Shown piece by piece: positions 6,246-13,508 of a DNA stretch of 14,707 nt. A program made the position numbers and the translations under genes. The notes under the pieces were generated by a model. It saw only the letters and a program-made list of their open reading frames with translations. It made no database searches and was not told the DNA's origin. Every line of letters begins with the position of its first letter. Within the stretch, counting starts at the first letter, position 1. The stretch is from the NCBI GenBank assembly GCA_900549755.1, contig URPQ01000050.1, forward strand, positions 1 through 14,707, given 5' to 3'. Source of the DNA: an uncultured Oscillospiraceae bacterium. Lineage in GTDB: Bacteria > Bacillota > Clostridia > Oscillospirales > Acutalibacteraceae.

Positions 6246-7622
6246 TTACGAAATGCTGCCGACAGTGCGCGGGTAAAGAATAACGTCACGAATGTTCTGA
6301 ACGCCCGTAACGTACATAATAATGCGCTCAAGCCCAAGCCCGAAGCCGCTGTGCGGAACAGAGCCGAAACGGCGCAGGGCTATATAATGCTCGTAATCGT
6401 CAAGGGACATATTGCGCTCCTTCATAGCGGCAAGCAGCTTATCAAGGTCGGCCTCTCTCTCGCTGCACCCGATAATTTCGCCCACGCCCGGAACCAAAAG
6501 GTCGGTGGCGGCAACGGTTTTGCCGTCGGGGTTTTGCTTCATATAGAAAGATTTAATATCCTTGGGGTAATCGGTTAAAAATACCGGCTTTTTGCAAACT
6601 TCTTCGGAAATATAGCGCTCGTGCTCGGTCATAAGGTCTAAGCCCCACTCCACGGGGTACTTAAATTCCTTGCCCGACGCCTTAAGCTTTTCTATAGCCT
6701 CGGTGTAGGTCATAATCGCGAAATCGTGGTTTGCCACGGCGGTGAGCTTTTCAACAAGCCCGTTTTCAAAATGCTTATCGAAGAATTTAAGCTCCTCGGG
6801 GCATTTTTCAAGCACGGTTTTAATTATGTGCTTTATAAGCGCCTCGGCAATTTCTATAATATCGGGCAGCTCTGCAAAGGCAACCTCCGGCTCAACGTGC
6901 CAGAACTCAGCCACATGGCGCGGGGTGTTGCTCTTTTCGGCGCGGAAGGACGGACCAAAGGTGTAAATTTTACCGAGCGCCATTGCGGCAACCTCGCCCT
7001 CTAACTGACCCGAAACGCTCAAAGACGCGCGCCTGCCGAAGAAATCGTCGGCATAGTATTCCTCTTCCGATTTATAATCGTTGCTGTAGCCTATAGTGGT
7101 AACCTTGAACATTTCGCCCGCGCCCTCGCAGTCACTCGCGGTGATAAGCGGGGTATGCACATACACAAAGCCACGGCTCTGGAAAAACTCGTGAATACAG
7201 GCGGAAACCACCGAACGCACCCTGAAAACGGCGTTGAATGTGTTAGTTCTCACGCGCAGGTGCGGTATTGTACGAAGATATTCAAGCGTGTGGCGCTTTT
7301 TTTGCAGCGGGTAATCGGGCGGGCACTCGCCCAAAACGGCAATGCTTTCGGCGTTTATCTCCACCGAATCCGCCGCAACTGCGGATTTTACCGCTTTACC
7401 CGTTACCTTAAGCGCCGTTCCGAGCTTCATATAATCCGAAATATCATCAAAACCGGCTTTGTTTATAACTATCTGTAAATGTTTCAGCGTTGTGCCGTCG
7501 TTAAGCTCTATAAACGCCATACTCTTAGAATCGCGCGAGGTTCGCACCCAGCCGCATACTGTAACCTGCGTTTCAAGCAGACTGCTGTTTTTAAAAATTT
7601 CTGAAATGTCAGTATGTTTCAT
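6246..7622 (-). CDS. asnS: Asparaginyl-tRNA synthetase
   Basis: A 458-aa class II aminoacyl-tRNA synthetase that charges tRNA-Asn with asparagine. The N-terminal OB-fold anticodon-binding domain is visible (VTVCGWVRTSRDSKSMAFIE, residues ~18-37). Class II motif 2 is FRAEKSNTPRHVAEFWHVEP, and motif 3 is GFGLGLERIIMYVTG near the C-terminus, followed by NIRDVILYPR, typical of AsnRS. I chose the ATG at 7622 (MKHTDISEIF), preceded by AAAAGGGGA; the frame stays open upstream only through the T-box terminator. The leader directly upstream is an Asn-specific T-box. First gene of the asnS-asnA unit. Confidence 0.97.
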   Translation of the reverse strand: MKHTDISEIFKNSSLLETQVTVCGWVRTSRDSKSMAFIELNDGTTLKHLQIVINKAGFDDISDYMKLGTALKVTGKAVKSAVAADSVEINAESIAVLGECPPDYPLQKKRHTLEYLRTIPHLRVRTNTFNAVFRVRSVVSACIHEFFQSRGFVYVHTPLITASDCEGAGEMFKVTTIGYSNDYKSEEEYYADDFFGRRASLSVSGQLEGEVAAMALGKIYTFGPSFRAEKSNTPRHVAEFWHVEPEVAFAELPDIIEIAEALIKHIIKTVLEKCPEELKFFDKHFENGLVEKLTAVANHDFAIMTYTEAIEKLKASGKEFKYPVEWGLDLMTEHERYISEEVCKKPVFLTDYPKDIKSFYMKQNPDGKTVAATDLLVPGVGEIIGCSEREADLDKLLAAMKERNMSLDDYEHYIALRRFGSVPHSGFGLGLERIIMYVTGVQNIRDVILYPRTVGSIS

Positions 7623-7643
7623 TTTTTCGTCCCCTTTTAACTG

Positions 7644-7691
7644 AAAATAGCGTCTATTCATCCTAATATTATCAGGACGAATAGACGCTAT
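7644..7691 (-). terminator. T-box intrinsic terminator ahead of asnS
   Basis: On the - strand a perfect 13-bp stem, ATAGCGTCTATTC (7691-7679) with GAATAGACGCTAT (7659-7647), is extended inward by four more pairs, with a loop at 7665-7673 and a TTTT run right after the stem. It directly follows the T-box antiterminator sequence, and its left arm overlaps the end of that sequence, as expected for a transcription-attenuation T-box. Confidence 0.88.
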
Positions 7692-7716
7692 CCGCGGTGC
7701 CACCTAATTTACCGAT

Positions 7717-7988
7717 CAGACAAAACAATCAAGGACAACAGTTTTTTCGGCTAAACAGCGTTCTTGTCGGCTTTGTTGCCCTCCGCTCACAATACGGCAG
7801 TATTCTTCGGTCGTGCGCCGCGCCGCTAAAAAACGCTGTTTGCTGAAAATCTTCGACCTGAAACGAGAAGATTTTTTTGTTTTGGAAGGCGAAGAACGCA
7901 GGAATACTGAAGTATTTCAAGTGATGAGACAAACAAAACGGAAAAATATTCCGTTTCAGGAACTGTTTTACCTTGATTGCTTTGTCTG
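7717..7988 (-). repeat. 272-bp inverted-repeat-bounded, multi-hairpin module inside the T-box leader
   Basis: On the + strand CAGACAAAACAATCAAGG (7717-7734) is the near-perfect reverse complement of CCTTGATTGCTTTGTCTG (7971-7988; one G-U), continued by AACAGTT (7737-7743) with AACTGTT (7961-7967). Inside are AAACAGCGTT (7753-7762) with AACGCTGTTT (7832-7841), AAAATCTTC (7846-7854) with GAAGATTTT (7867-7875), GGAATAC/GTATTTC around 7901-7918, and AAACGGAA (7936-7943) with TTCCGTTT (7949-7956). Together they form a closing stem around four branches. It could be an enlarged Stem II/III region of the T-box, or a small non-coding repeat inserted in the leader. Flanks show no clear target duplication. 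Confidence 0.7.
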
Positions 7989-8167
7989 TATGGTCGCTTT
8001 TAATCCGATTTAACGCGTCGGCGCGGCGCACCTACTTGACTGATGCTTTCGGCTTGCGGCTCCGGAGTGTTATTCATACCGCGGCATTGCCGACATCCCA
8101 GCCCCGCCGGCTCTCTTTGTATGCTTTAACGGCACTACTTCTCTCCATCATTGCCTTTAACATAAAA

Positions 8168-8196
8168 ATTATATCACTCACATTTTAAATTGTCAA
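8168..8196 (-). promoter_or_regulatory. Consensus sigma-A promoter of the asnS-asnA T-box transcript
   Basis: On the - strand TTGACA (8196-8191), a 17-base AT-rich spacer and TATAAT (8173-8168): both hexamers match consensus and the spacing is ideal. Start of transcription is expected near 8161. It begins only 8 bases after the engB stop, with no terminator between, so upstream read-through would also pass through the T-box. Confidence 0.92.
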
Positions 8197-8203
8197 CAGA
8201 AAA

Positions 8204-8785
8204 TCACAGGCAACTCTCTATTACCGAGCGTAATTTCTCCGCGTCTTCCCTTTTTTGCGACGAAAAAGGAATTATTTCGACATTTTGTGCATATTCACCC
8301 AGTTCGCCGTGTATAAGCGAGAGCCTTTCGGCGGTCTGCGCTTTATTGAGCTTATCCGATTTTGTAAGGACAACAGTGTAGGGAATCTGCATTTCGGAAA
8401 GAAAATGCAGCATTGTCATATCAAAATCGGTAGGCTTATGGCGCATATCTATAAGCTGAAACGCCATTTTTATATCGCGCCCCGAATTAAAGTAGCCCTC
8501 CATAAGCTCCGACCAGCGGTCACGTTCGGAAAACGGCACCTTGGCATAACCGTAACCCGGCAGATCAACCAGCCGCATACCGTCTACACGGTAAAAATTC
8601 ACCGTTACGGTCTTGCCCGGCTTTGAGCTCACGCGCGCAATGGACTTTCTGCCGAGCACCGCGTTTATAAGTGAGGATTTACCCACGTTTGACCGCCCGC
8701 AAAAGCATATCTCGGGTAAATCTGAGCTTTCTAATTGCCCTGCTGTTGCAAACGCCTTTTCAAAAACCGCGTTGTTATAATTCAT
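8204..8785 (-). CDS. engB: Ribosome biogenesis GTPase EngB/YsxC
   Basis: A 193-aa TrmE-Era-EngA-EngB family GTPase, typical EngB length, needed for late assembly of the large ribosomal subunit. GTPase motifs are all present: G1 GRSNVGKSSL (residues ~30-39), the G2 region with SSKPGKTVTVNF, G3 DLPGYGYAKV (~75-84), G4 TKSDK (~142-146) and G5 SSQK (~175). EngB-specific features are the N-terminal 'LPEICFCGRSNVGKSS' entry and the PGYGYA loop. The ATG follows AAAGGG by about 9 bases. The gene order lon then engB matches that of Bacillus (lonA-ysxC), but here 253 bases of hairpin-rich DNA separate them. Confidence 0.96.
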   Translation of the reverse strand: MNYNNAVFEKAFATAGQLESSDLPEICFCGRSNVGKSSLINAVLGRKSIARVSSKPGKTVTVNFYRVDGMRLVDLPGYGYAKVPFSERDRWSELMEGYFNSGRDIKMAFQLIDMRHKPTDFDMTMLHFLSEMQIPYTVVLTKSDKLNKAQTAERLSLIHGELGEYAQNVEIIPFSSQKREDAEKLRSVIESCL

Positions 8786-9038
8786 ATATCAAAACCCTTT
8801 AATAATTCTTAGCTTATTGATAAACTGAAAATATAATTTCTTTGCGGCGGTACGCCGCGTTTTACGTTTTTCCGCTGACAGGTGCGGCGGAAAAACACCT
8901 TGTAAGCGAAAAATAGCTTAAAAAGCTATTTTTCAAGGGCACTGGGGTGAGTACCCACGGGGATAGAGCGCAGTCAAAAATCTCTGATTTTTGCGAGCGG
9001 CATTCCCGTCCAAAGCGTGGCGAAAATCGCCACGCCCA
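8786..9038 (-). repeat. Hairpin cluster between lon and engB
   Basis: There is no gene in these 253 bases. Five perfect stems are stacked in the interval: GCGGCG/CGCCGC (8844-8849, 8853-8858); GTTTTTCCGC/GCGGAAAAAC (8866-8875, 8887-8896); GAAAAATAGCTT/AAGCTATTTTTC (8908-8919, 8923-8934); CAAAAATC/GATTTTTG (8975-8982, 8986-8993); GCGTGGCG/CGCCACGC (9015-9022, 9028-9035). A weak sixth, GGGT/ACCC, is near 8945-8956. The stem nearest lon, 4 bases past its stop, and those ending in T runs on either strand could act as terminators. The engB ribosome site is at the left edge. Whether the set is one RNA, several terminators or a dispersed repeat cannot be decided here. Confidence 0.65.
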
Positions 9039-11435
9039 TTACTGGCTTATTACTGCGGCAGTCTGTTCTGCTGTGCTGTAAACCGCGGGCATTTCGTTTT
9101 TTGCGGGCTTTTTTACAAGCGCACGGTTAATTATTTCGTCAACATACGATACAGGCACAAACTCTACGTTTGCTTTCACCGTTTCATCCACATCCTCTAA
9201 ATCGGGAATGTTCTCTTTGGGTATGAAAACGGTTTTCACCCCGCCTGTATACGCCGCCATAGACTTTTCCTTAAGCCCGCCTATGGGCAGCACCCTGCCG
9301 CGAATAGTCACCTCGCCCGTCATTGCAACATCACGCCTTACGGGCGTTTTGGTAAGCTCGGAAACCAGCCCCACCGTCATTGTAACGCCGGCTGACGGTC
9401 CGTCCTTCGGTACTGCCGCCTCGGTAGCGTGAATATGAATATCCAGCTTTTTGTAAAACTCGGGGTCAATGCCGAGCCTTACCGCGTTTGCGCGCACATA
9501 GCTTACCGCCGCTGCGGCTGACTCCTTCATAACGTCGCCCAAAGAGCCTGTTAATTCCAGCTTACCCGTTCCCGCCATTGAGGAAATTTCAAGCTGCATT
9601 ATCTCCCCGCCGACAGATGTCCACGCAAGCCCGTTTATAATGCCTACTTCGTCATTTTCCAAAATAACCTCGGGTTTATAGCGGCGCCTGCCCAGCATTT
9701 CGCGCACGGTTTTCTCATCTACGGTCACTTTGCCCTGCTCGCCGCCCGCAATAAGCTTTGCGGACTTTCTGCAAAGCGCGGCTATATTGCGTTCAAGCCG
9801 CCGCACGCCCGCCTCGCGGGTGTAAAAATCAATAAGTGAGTATATGGCGCCGTCGGTTATTTTAACGGTTTTCGCCGTAAGCCCGTGCCGCGCGGTCTCC
9901 TTAGGCACAAGGTGGCGCTTTGCAATATTGAACTTTTCCTCGCGCGTATATCCCGCAAGCTCAATTACCTCCATACGGTCAAGCAGCGGTGCGGGAATAG
10001 TCTCGGCAGTGTTCGCCGTGGCTATGAAAACGGCGCGGCTTAAATCGTAAGGTATTTCAATAAAGTGGTCTACAAAGGTGCCGTTCTGCTTGGGGTCTAA
10101 AACCTCCAGCAGCGCAGAGGACGGGTCGCCCCTGTAATCGCCGCCCAGCTTATCCACCTCGTCAAGCAGTATAAGCGGGTTTCCGCTCCCTGCGGTTTTA
10201 ACCGCGTTTATTATTTTACCCGGCATTGCGCCTATGTAGGTCTTGCGGTGACCGCGAATTTCCGCCTCGTCATGCACGCCGCCCAAAGAAATGCGCGCAA
10301 ATTTTCTGCCCATACATTCGGCAATGGTCTTGCCTATTGAGGTCTTACCCACTCCGGGCGGACCCACAAGGCAGATTATCTGCCCTTTTATATCGGGCGC
10401 CAATTTATAAACGGAAAGCATTTCAAGTATGCGTTCCTTAACCTTTTTCATACCGTAAATATCACGGTCGAGTATTTTCTCGGCGCGCTTTAAATCTGCT
10501 CGCGCAGCCGTTTCCTTATTCCACGGCAGCTCAAGGCAGGTATCAAGATACCCCCTCACAACGGTAGCCTCGTGCGCGCCTGCAGGCATTTTTGCAAGCT
10601 TATTCACCTGGGTGAACAGCGCGTCCTTTACGCTGTCATCCGCTTTCAGGCGGAATATTTTCTCGCGGTATTCATCAAGCTCGTCCGCCGTTTCGTCGCC
10701 GTAAAGCTCGCTGCTTATAATTTTTATCTGTTCGCGCAGGTAGTAGTCCTTCTGGTTCTCATCAATAGCCGCTTTGGTTTTTTCGTTTATGCGGCGGTCA
10801 ATTTCGCCTATTTCCCGCTCCTTATCAAGCATTTCAATAAGAATCTTCGCACGGCGCACCGGGTCTGCCTGCTCTAAAATATACTGCTTATCGTCATAAG
10901 GCGCGGGCACGTTTGAGGCTATATAGTCAGCCAATTTGCCTATATCGGTGCTTTCGGCAATATGCATTGCCATATCGCCCGCAACGTTTGTGTAAACCTC
11001 GGTGTATTTTTCAAACTGTGTTTTAACGCGCCTTAATAGCGTTTCAATATAAATCGGTCGGTTTTTAATCGGTTTGTCCTCAATTTTAATAATTTCAGAC
11101 GTTAAAATACCTTCCGTTTGCTTAAGCCCTGTATGCTCCGCCCTGTAAAGTCCCTCAACAAACACCTTAACCGTGCCGTCAGGCTGCTTTAAAAACTGGC
11201 GCACCCGTAAAACGCACCCAACCTCGTAAACATCGTTATCGGCAGGGTCGTCAACATGAATTTCTTTTTGCGCCACGGCAAAAATAAGCCTGTCGTGCTC
11301 CATTGCGTATTTAAGCGCCGCGGCGGATTTCTGCCTGCCCACGTCAAATGATATAAGCATTTCGGGGAAAATTACCAGTCCCCTAAGCGCTATAACAGGC
11401 ATTAGTATTGTGTTTTCTTCAACAGTTAATGACAT
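9039..11435 (-). CDS. lon: ATP-dependent Lon protease (LonA)
   Basis: A 798-aa protein of the usual LonA size: a cytoplasmic hexameric AAA+ protease for damaged and regulatory proteins. The N-terminal substrate-binding domain starts MSLTVEENTI and includes MPVIALRGLVIFPEM. The ATPase has Walker A GPPGVGKT at 358-365, Walker B LILLDEVDKL and DPSSALLEVLDPKQN. The protease domain has the catalytic Ser681 in PKDGPSAGVTM and Lys724 in GGLKEKSMAA, 43 residues apart as in E. coli Lon. I chose the ATG at 11435, after a GGGAG site; the frame is open 10 codons further to 11465 but that part overlaps the upstream lipoprotein gene. The last ~25 residues (KKPAKNEMPAVYSTAEQTAA) are a low-complexity tail. 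It starts 17 bases after the lipoprotein stop, so it is probably co-transcribed; no CIRCE-like operator is visible in that gap. Confidence 0.97.
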   Translation of the reverse strand: MSLTVEENTILMPVIALRGLVIFPEMLISFDVGRQKSAAALKYAMEHDRLIFAVAQKEIHVDDPADNDVYEVGCVLRVRQFLKQPDGTVKVFVEGLYRAEHTGLKQTEGILTSEIIKIEDKPIKNRPIYIETLLRRVKTQFEKYTEVYTNVAGDMAMHIAESTDIGKLADYIASNVPAPYDDKQYILEQADPVRRAKILIEMLDKEREIGEIDRRINEKTKAAIDENQKDYYLREQIKIISSELYGDETADELDEYREKIFRLKADDSVKDALFTQVNKLAKMPAGAHEATVVRGYLDTCLELPWNKETAARADLKRAEKILDRDIYGMKKVKERILEMLSVYKLAPDIKGQIICLVGPPGVGKTSIGKTIAECMGRKFARISLGGVHDEAEIRGHRKTYIGAMPGKIINAVKTAGSGNPLILLDEVDKLGGDYRGDPSSALLEVLDPKQNGTFVDHFIEIPYDLSRAVFIATANTAETIPAPLLDRMEVIELAGYTREEKFNIAKRHLVPKETARHGLTAKTVKITDGAIYSLIDFYTREAGVRRLERNIAALCRKSAKLIAGGEQGKVTVDEKTVREMLGRRRYKPEVILENDEVGIINGLAWTSVGGEIMQLEISSMAGTGKLELTGSLGDVMKESAAAAVSYVRANAVRLGIDPEFYKKLDIHIHATEAAVPKDGPSAGVTMTVGLVSELTKTPVRRDVAMTGEVTIRGRVLPIGGLKEKSMAAYTGGVKTVFIPKENIPDLEDVDETVKANVEFVPVSYVDEIINRALVKKPAKNEMPAVYSTAEQTAAVISQ

Positions 11436-11452
11436 ATAAACTCCCGTTTGAA

Positions 11453-12022
11453 TTATTCGGTCCAATTATCGGTATCGTAAAGGGTAACGGCGGTAAGCTC
11501 GTTTTCGCTGAAAAAGAAACTGATAACACGGTTTTTAAAGGTGTATTTAAGCACCGAGCCGTCTATTGCGCCCATAAGGAAGAAAGAATTTGAATCGTTT
11601 ACATCCTCCTCGGTATATTCAAGCTCGGGCAGCGCGTTTTTAATTTCAAGTATAGAGGCGCCGCCCTCAAAGCCGTAGCCCTTATTTGTTGCTATAATGT
11701 AGGATATACCCTTATCCTTTTTTGCCTTTTCATAGTAATAAACAAAGTCGCCGTTATCTATCCGCACGGTCTTCTCGCCCTCGGTCACGGCAAAGGGGTA
11801 TTCGTCACCCACCGCCTCTGCCGATGATTCCGCGGCGGTCAGCTTTTCTACCATTTCATCGGGATCCGCGCCCAGCTTATAATCGCACTCGGGCATTTGA
11901 CCCAGCCCCGCGTAATATTCAAGGTCAACCTTGTTTTCGGCTGCTTTGTCCTTTTTCTTCCCGCAGGCGGAAAAAGAGAAAACAACGGTCAGCACAAGTA
12001 AAAACGAGAATATCTTTTTCAT
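11453..12022 (-). CDS. Uncharacterised lipoprotein
   Basis: A 189-aa predicted lipoprotein. A classic signal peptide (MKKIFSFLLVLTVVFSFSAC) has positive residues, a hydrophobic core and a Lipobox ending at Cys20, followed by the charged linker GKKKDKAAENK; the mature protein would be anchored to the outer face of the membrane. The body is acidic with alternating beta-like segments (KTVRIDNGDFVYYYEKAKKD, KGISYIIATNKGYGF, VLKYTFKNRVISFFF) and I do not recognise a named family. The ATG follows AAGGAG. It lies 26 bases after pncB and 17 before lon, so it is probably part of that operon; the neighbours do not reveal its job. Confidence 0.85.
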   Translation of the reverse strand: MKKIFSFLLVLTVVFSFSACGKKKDKAAENKVDLEYYAGLGQMPECDYKLGADPDEMVEKLTAAESSAEAVGDEYPFAVTEGEKTVRIDNGDFVYYYEKAKKDKGISYIIATNKGYGFEGGASILEIKNALPELEYTEEDVNDSNSFFLMGAIDGSVLKYTFKNRVISFFFSENELTAVTLYDTDNWTE

Positions 12023-12048
12023 TTAATTTTACTCCTTAACTTTACACA

Positions 12049-13491
12049 TTATGAAAGCTGATTTAAAAGCTCGTGGCGTAAATCCCAAAGCTCCTCCGAT
12101 AAATCCACATAATATGTATGCGGATTTTCAAAGCGCTTTACCTCATCCCACAAAGAATCGACCTGCTCGGCACGGTATTTCGCTATTTCCTTGACAGACG
12201 GCGATACATAAACCTGCTTGCCGTTTTCAAAAATCTTTACTTGTAGTTTCTTTGCAATAAAGTCGGTCACTACCTTGCGTTTCCAGGTGTGGTCGGGGTC
12301 GAATATCTCGTAAGGCTCGCTCTGATCTATTTTTTCGGTATTAAGCGCTATAACGTCGGCTATCGCCTTGCCGCTCTCGCGGTCGTACAGTCTCCACGGA
12401 ATTTTTACGCCCGGCAGGGTTATTTTCGCCGCGTTTTCGCTTATTTTTATTTTCGGAATTATCTCGCCCTTTTTCTCAACCGCCGCCAGCTTGTAAACGC
12501 CGCCGAAGACCGCCTCGCTCGAAGCGGTTATAAGGCGCTCGCCGACGCCGTAGCTGTCAACCTGCGCGCCCTGGAATATCATATCGCGTATTAAATACTC
12601 GTCAAGCGAGTTGGAAATACATATTTTGCAGTCGCTGTAACCCGCGTCGTCAAGCATTTTGCGCGCCTTTTTGGTAATGTAGGTTATATCGCCGCTGTCT
12701 ATTCTTATTCCCAGCGGGCGCTTGCCGAGCGGCTTTAAAACATCGTCGAAAACCTTTATAGCGTTCGGTATGCCCGATTTCAGCACATTGTAGGTATCTA
12801 CCAACAGCATGCAGCTGTCAGGGTATTTCTCGGCGTAGGTTTTAAAGGCGGTGTACTCATCGTCAAAAAGCTGTACCCAGCTGTGCGCCATAGTGCCCGA
12901 TGCCGCCACGCCGAAATCCTTCGCGGTAAGTAAGCAGGATGTACCCGCGCAGCCGCCTATTATAGCCGCACGCGCGCCGTAATAAGCCGCGCCGTAGCCG
13001 TGCGCCCTGCGCGCGCCGAACTCCATAACAGGTCTGCCGTTTGCCGCCCTTACTATGCGGTTAGCCTTAGTAGCTATAAGCGACTGGTGGTTTATTGTAA
13101 GCAGCAGCATAGTTTCTAACATCAGCGCCTGCATTGCGGGTCCCCTTACGGTAACAATAGGCTCATGCGGGAAAATGACCGTGCCCTCGGGCACCGCCCA
13201 GACATCGCAGGTGAATTTAAAGTTTTTCAAATAATCAATAAACTCATCCGAGAACAAATGCAGATTTTTAAGGTACTCAATATCGTCCTCTTCAAATCTT
13301 AAATTGTTCATATACTCTATAAGCTGCTCAAGCCCCGCCATAATGGCGTAGCCGCCGTCATCGGGCACACGGCGGAAAAACATATCAAAATACGTCACGG
13401 TATCGCGCATATCGCTTGTAAAAATACCGTTCGCCATGGTCAGCTCGTAAAGGTCCATTATCATTGTAAGGTTTTTTTCGGTCATATTCAT
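12049..13491 (-). CDS. pncB: Nicotinate phosphoribosyltransferase
   Basis: A 480-aa enzyme of the NAPRTase family that joins nicotinate and PRPP, with ATP, to give nicotinate mononucleotide for NAD salvage. Seen in order are LTMIMDLYELTMANGIF near the start (the conserved DLYELTMA signature), FFRRVPDDGGYAIMAGLEQL, EFGARRAHG, and ASGTMAHSWVQLF with the histidine that is phosphorylated in the family. LLVDTYNVLKSGIPNA, GIRIDSGDITYITKKAR and ICISNSLDEYLI with VDSYGVGERLITA then line the PRPP and product sites. The C-terminus (YYVDLSEELWDLRHELLNQL) is also typical. The first ATG (13491) fits the AGG about 10 bases upstream, which sits in a small GAAAG/CTTTC hairpin. It starts 17 bases after argS. 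Confidence 0.94.
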   Translation of the reverse strand: MNMTEKNLTMIMDLYELTMANGIFTSDMRDTVTYFDMFFRRVPDDGGYAIMAGLEQLIEYMNNLRFEEDDIEYLKNLHLFSDEFIDYLKNFKFTCDVWAVPEGTVIFPHEPIVTVRGPAMQALMLETMLLLTINHQSLIATKANRIVRAANGRPVMEFGARRAHGYGAAYYGARAAIIGGCAGTSCLLTAKDFGVAASGTMAHSWVQLFDDEYTAFKTYAEKYPDSCMLLVDTYNVLKSGIPNAIKVFDDVLKPLGKRPLGIRIDSGDITYITKKARKMLDDAGYSDCKICISNSLDEYLIRDMIFQGAQVDSYGVGERLITASSEAVFGGVYKLAAVEKKGEIIPKIKISENAAKITLPGVKIPWRLYDRESGKAIADVIALNTEKIDQSEPYEIFDPDHTWKRKVVTDFIAKKLQVKIFENGKQVYVSPSVKEIAKYRAEQVDSLWDEVKRFENPHTYYVDLSEELWDLRHELLNQLS

Positions 13492-13508
13492 TTTGAAAGC
13501 GCCTTTCT

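Larger units (their letters stand above)
7644..8161 (-). promoter_or_regulatory. T-box riboswitch, asparagine (AAC specifier)
   Basis: The leader runs from the promoter to the terminator, about 520 nt. The universal T-box sequence GGTGGCACCGCGG is at 7704-7692; its TGGC would pair with the GCCA acceptor end of tRNA-Asn (discriminator G). In Stem I the 5' side carries AGAGAAGTAG with the AGTA S-turn motif, then the distal AGAGAGCCGG. The 3' side of the specifier loop reads GAAT-AAC-ACTCCGGAG at 8075-8061, placing the specifier AAC (Asn) at 8071-8069; the frame-shifted AAT overlapping it is also Asn. Uncharged tRNA-Asn would stabilise the antiterminator and allow asnS-asnA transcription. The linker between Stem I and the antiterminator is unusually long and folded (separate entry). 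Confidence 0.93.

Noticed and set aside
7717..7988. Inverted-repeat module as a proven insertion sequence or MITE
   Set aside because: No target duplication is visible at the edges and no second copy is in the window, so it is listed only as a repeat-bounded module.
7729..8031. 100-codon minus-strand frame within the asnS leader
   Set aside because: It lies wholly inside the T-box between Stem I and the antiterminator, its sequence is explained by RNA stems, and it has no ribosome site.
8816..8836. Plus-strand promoter TTGATA...TATAAT near 8818-8837
   Set aside because: The hexamers are only about 9 bases apart and no plus-strand gene follows.
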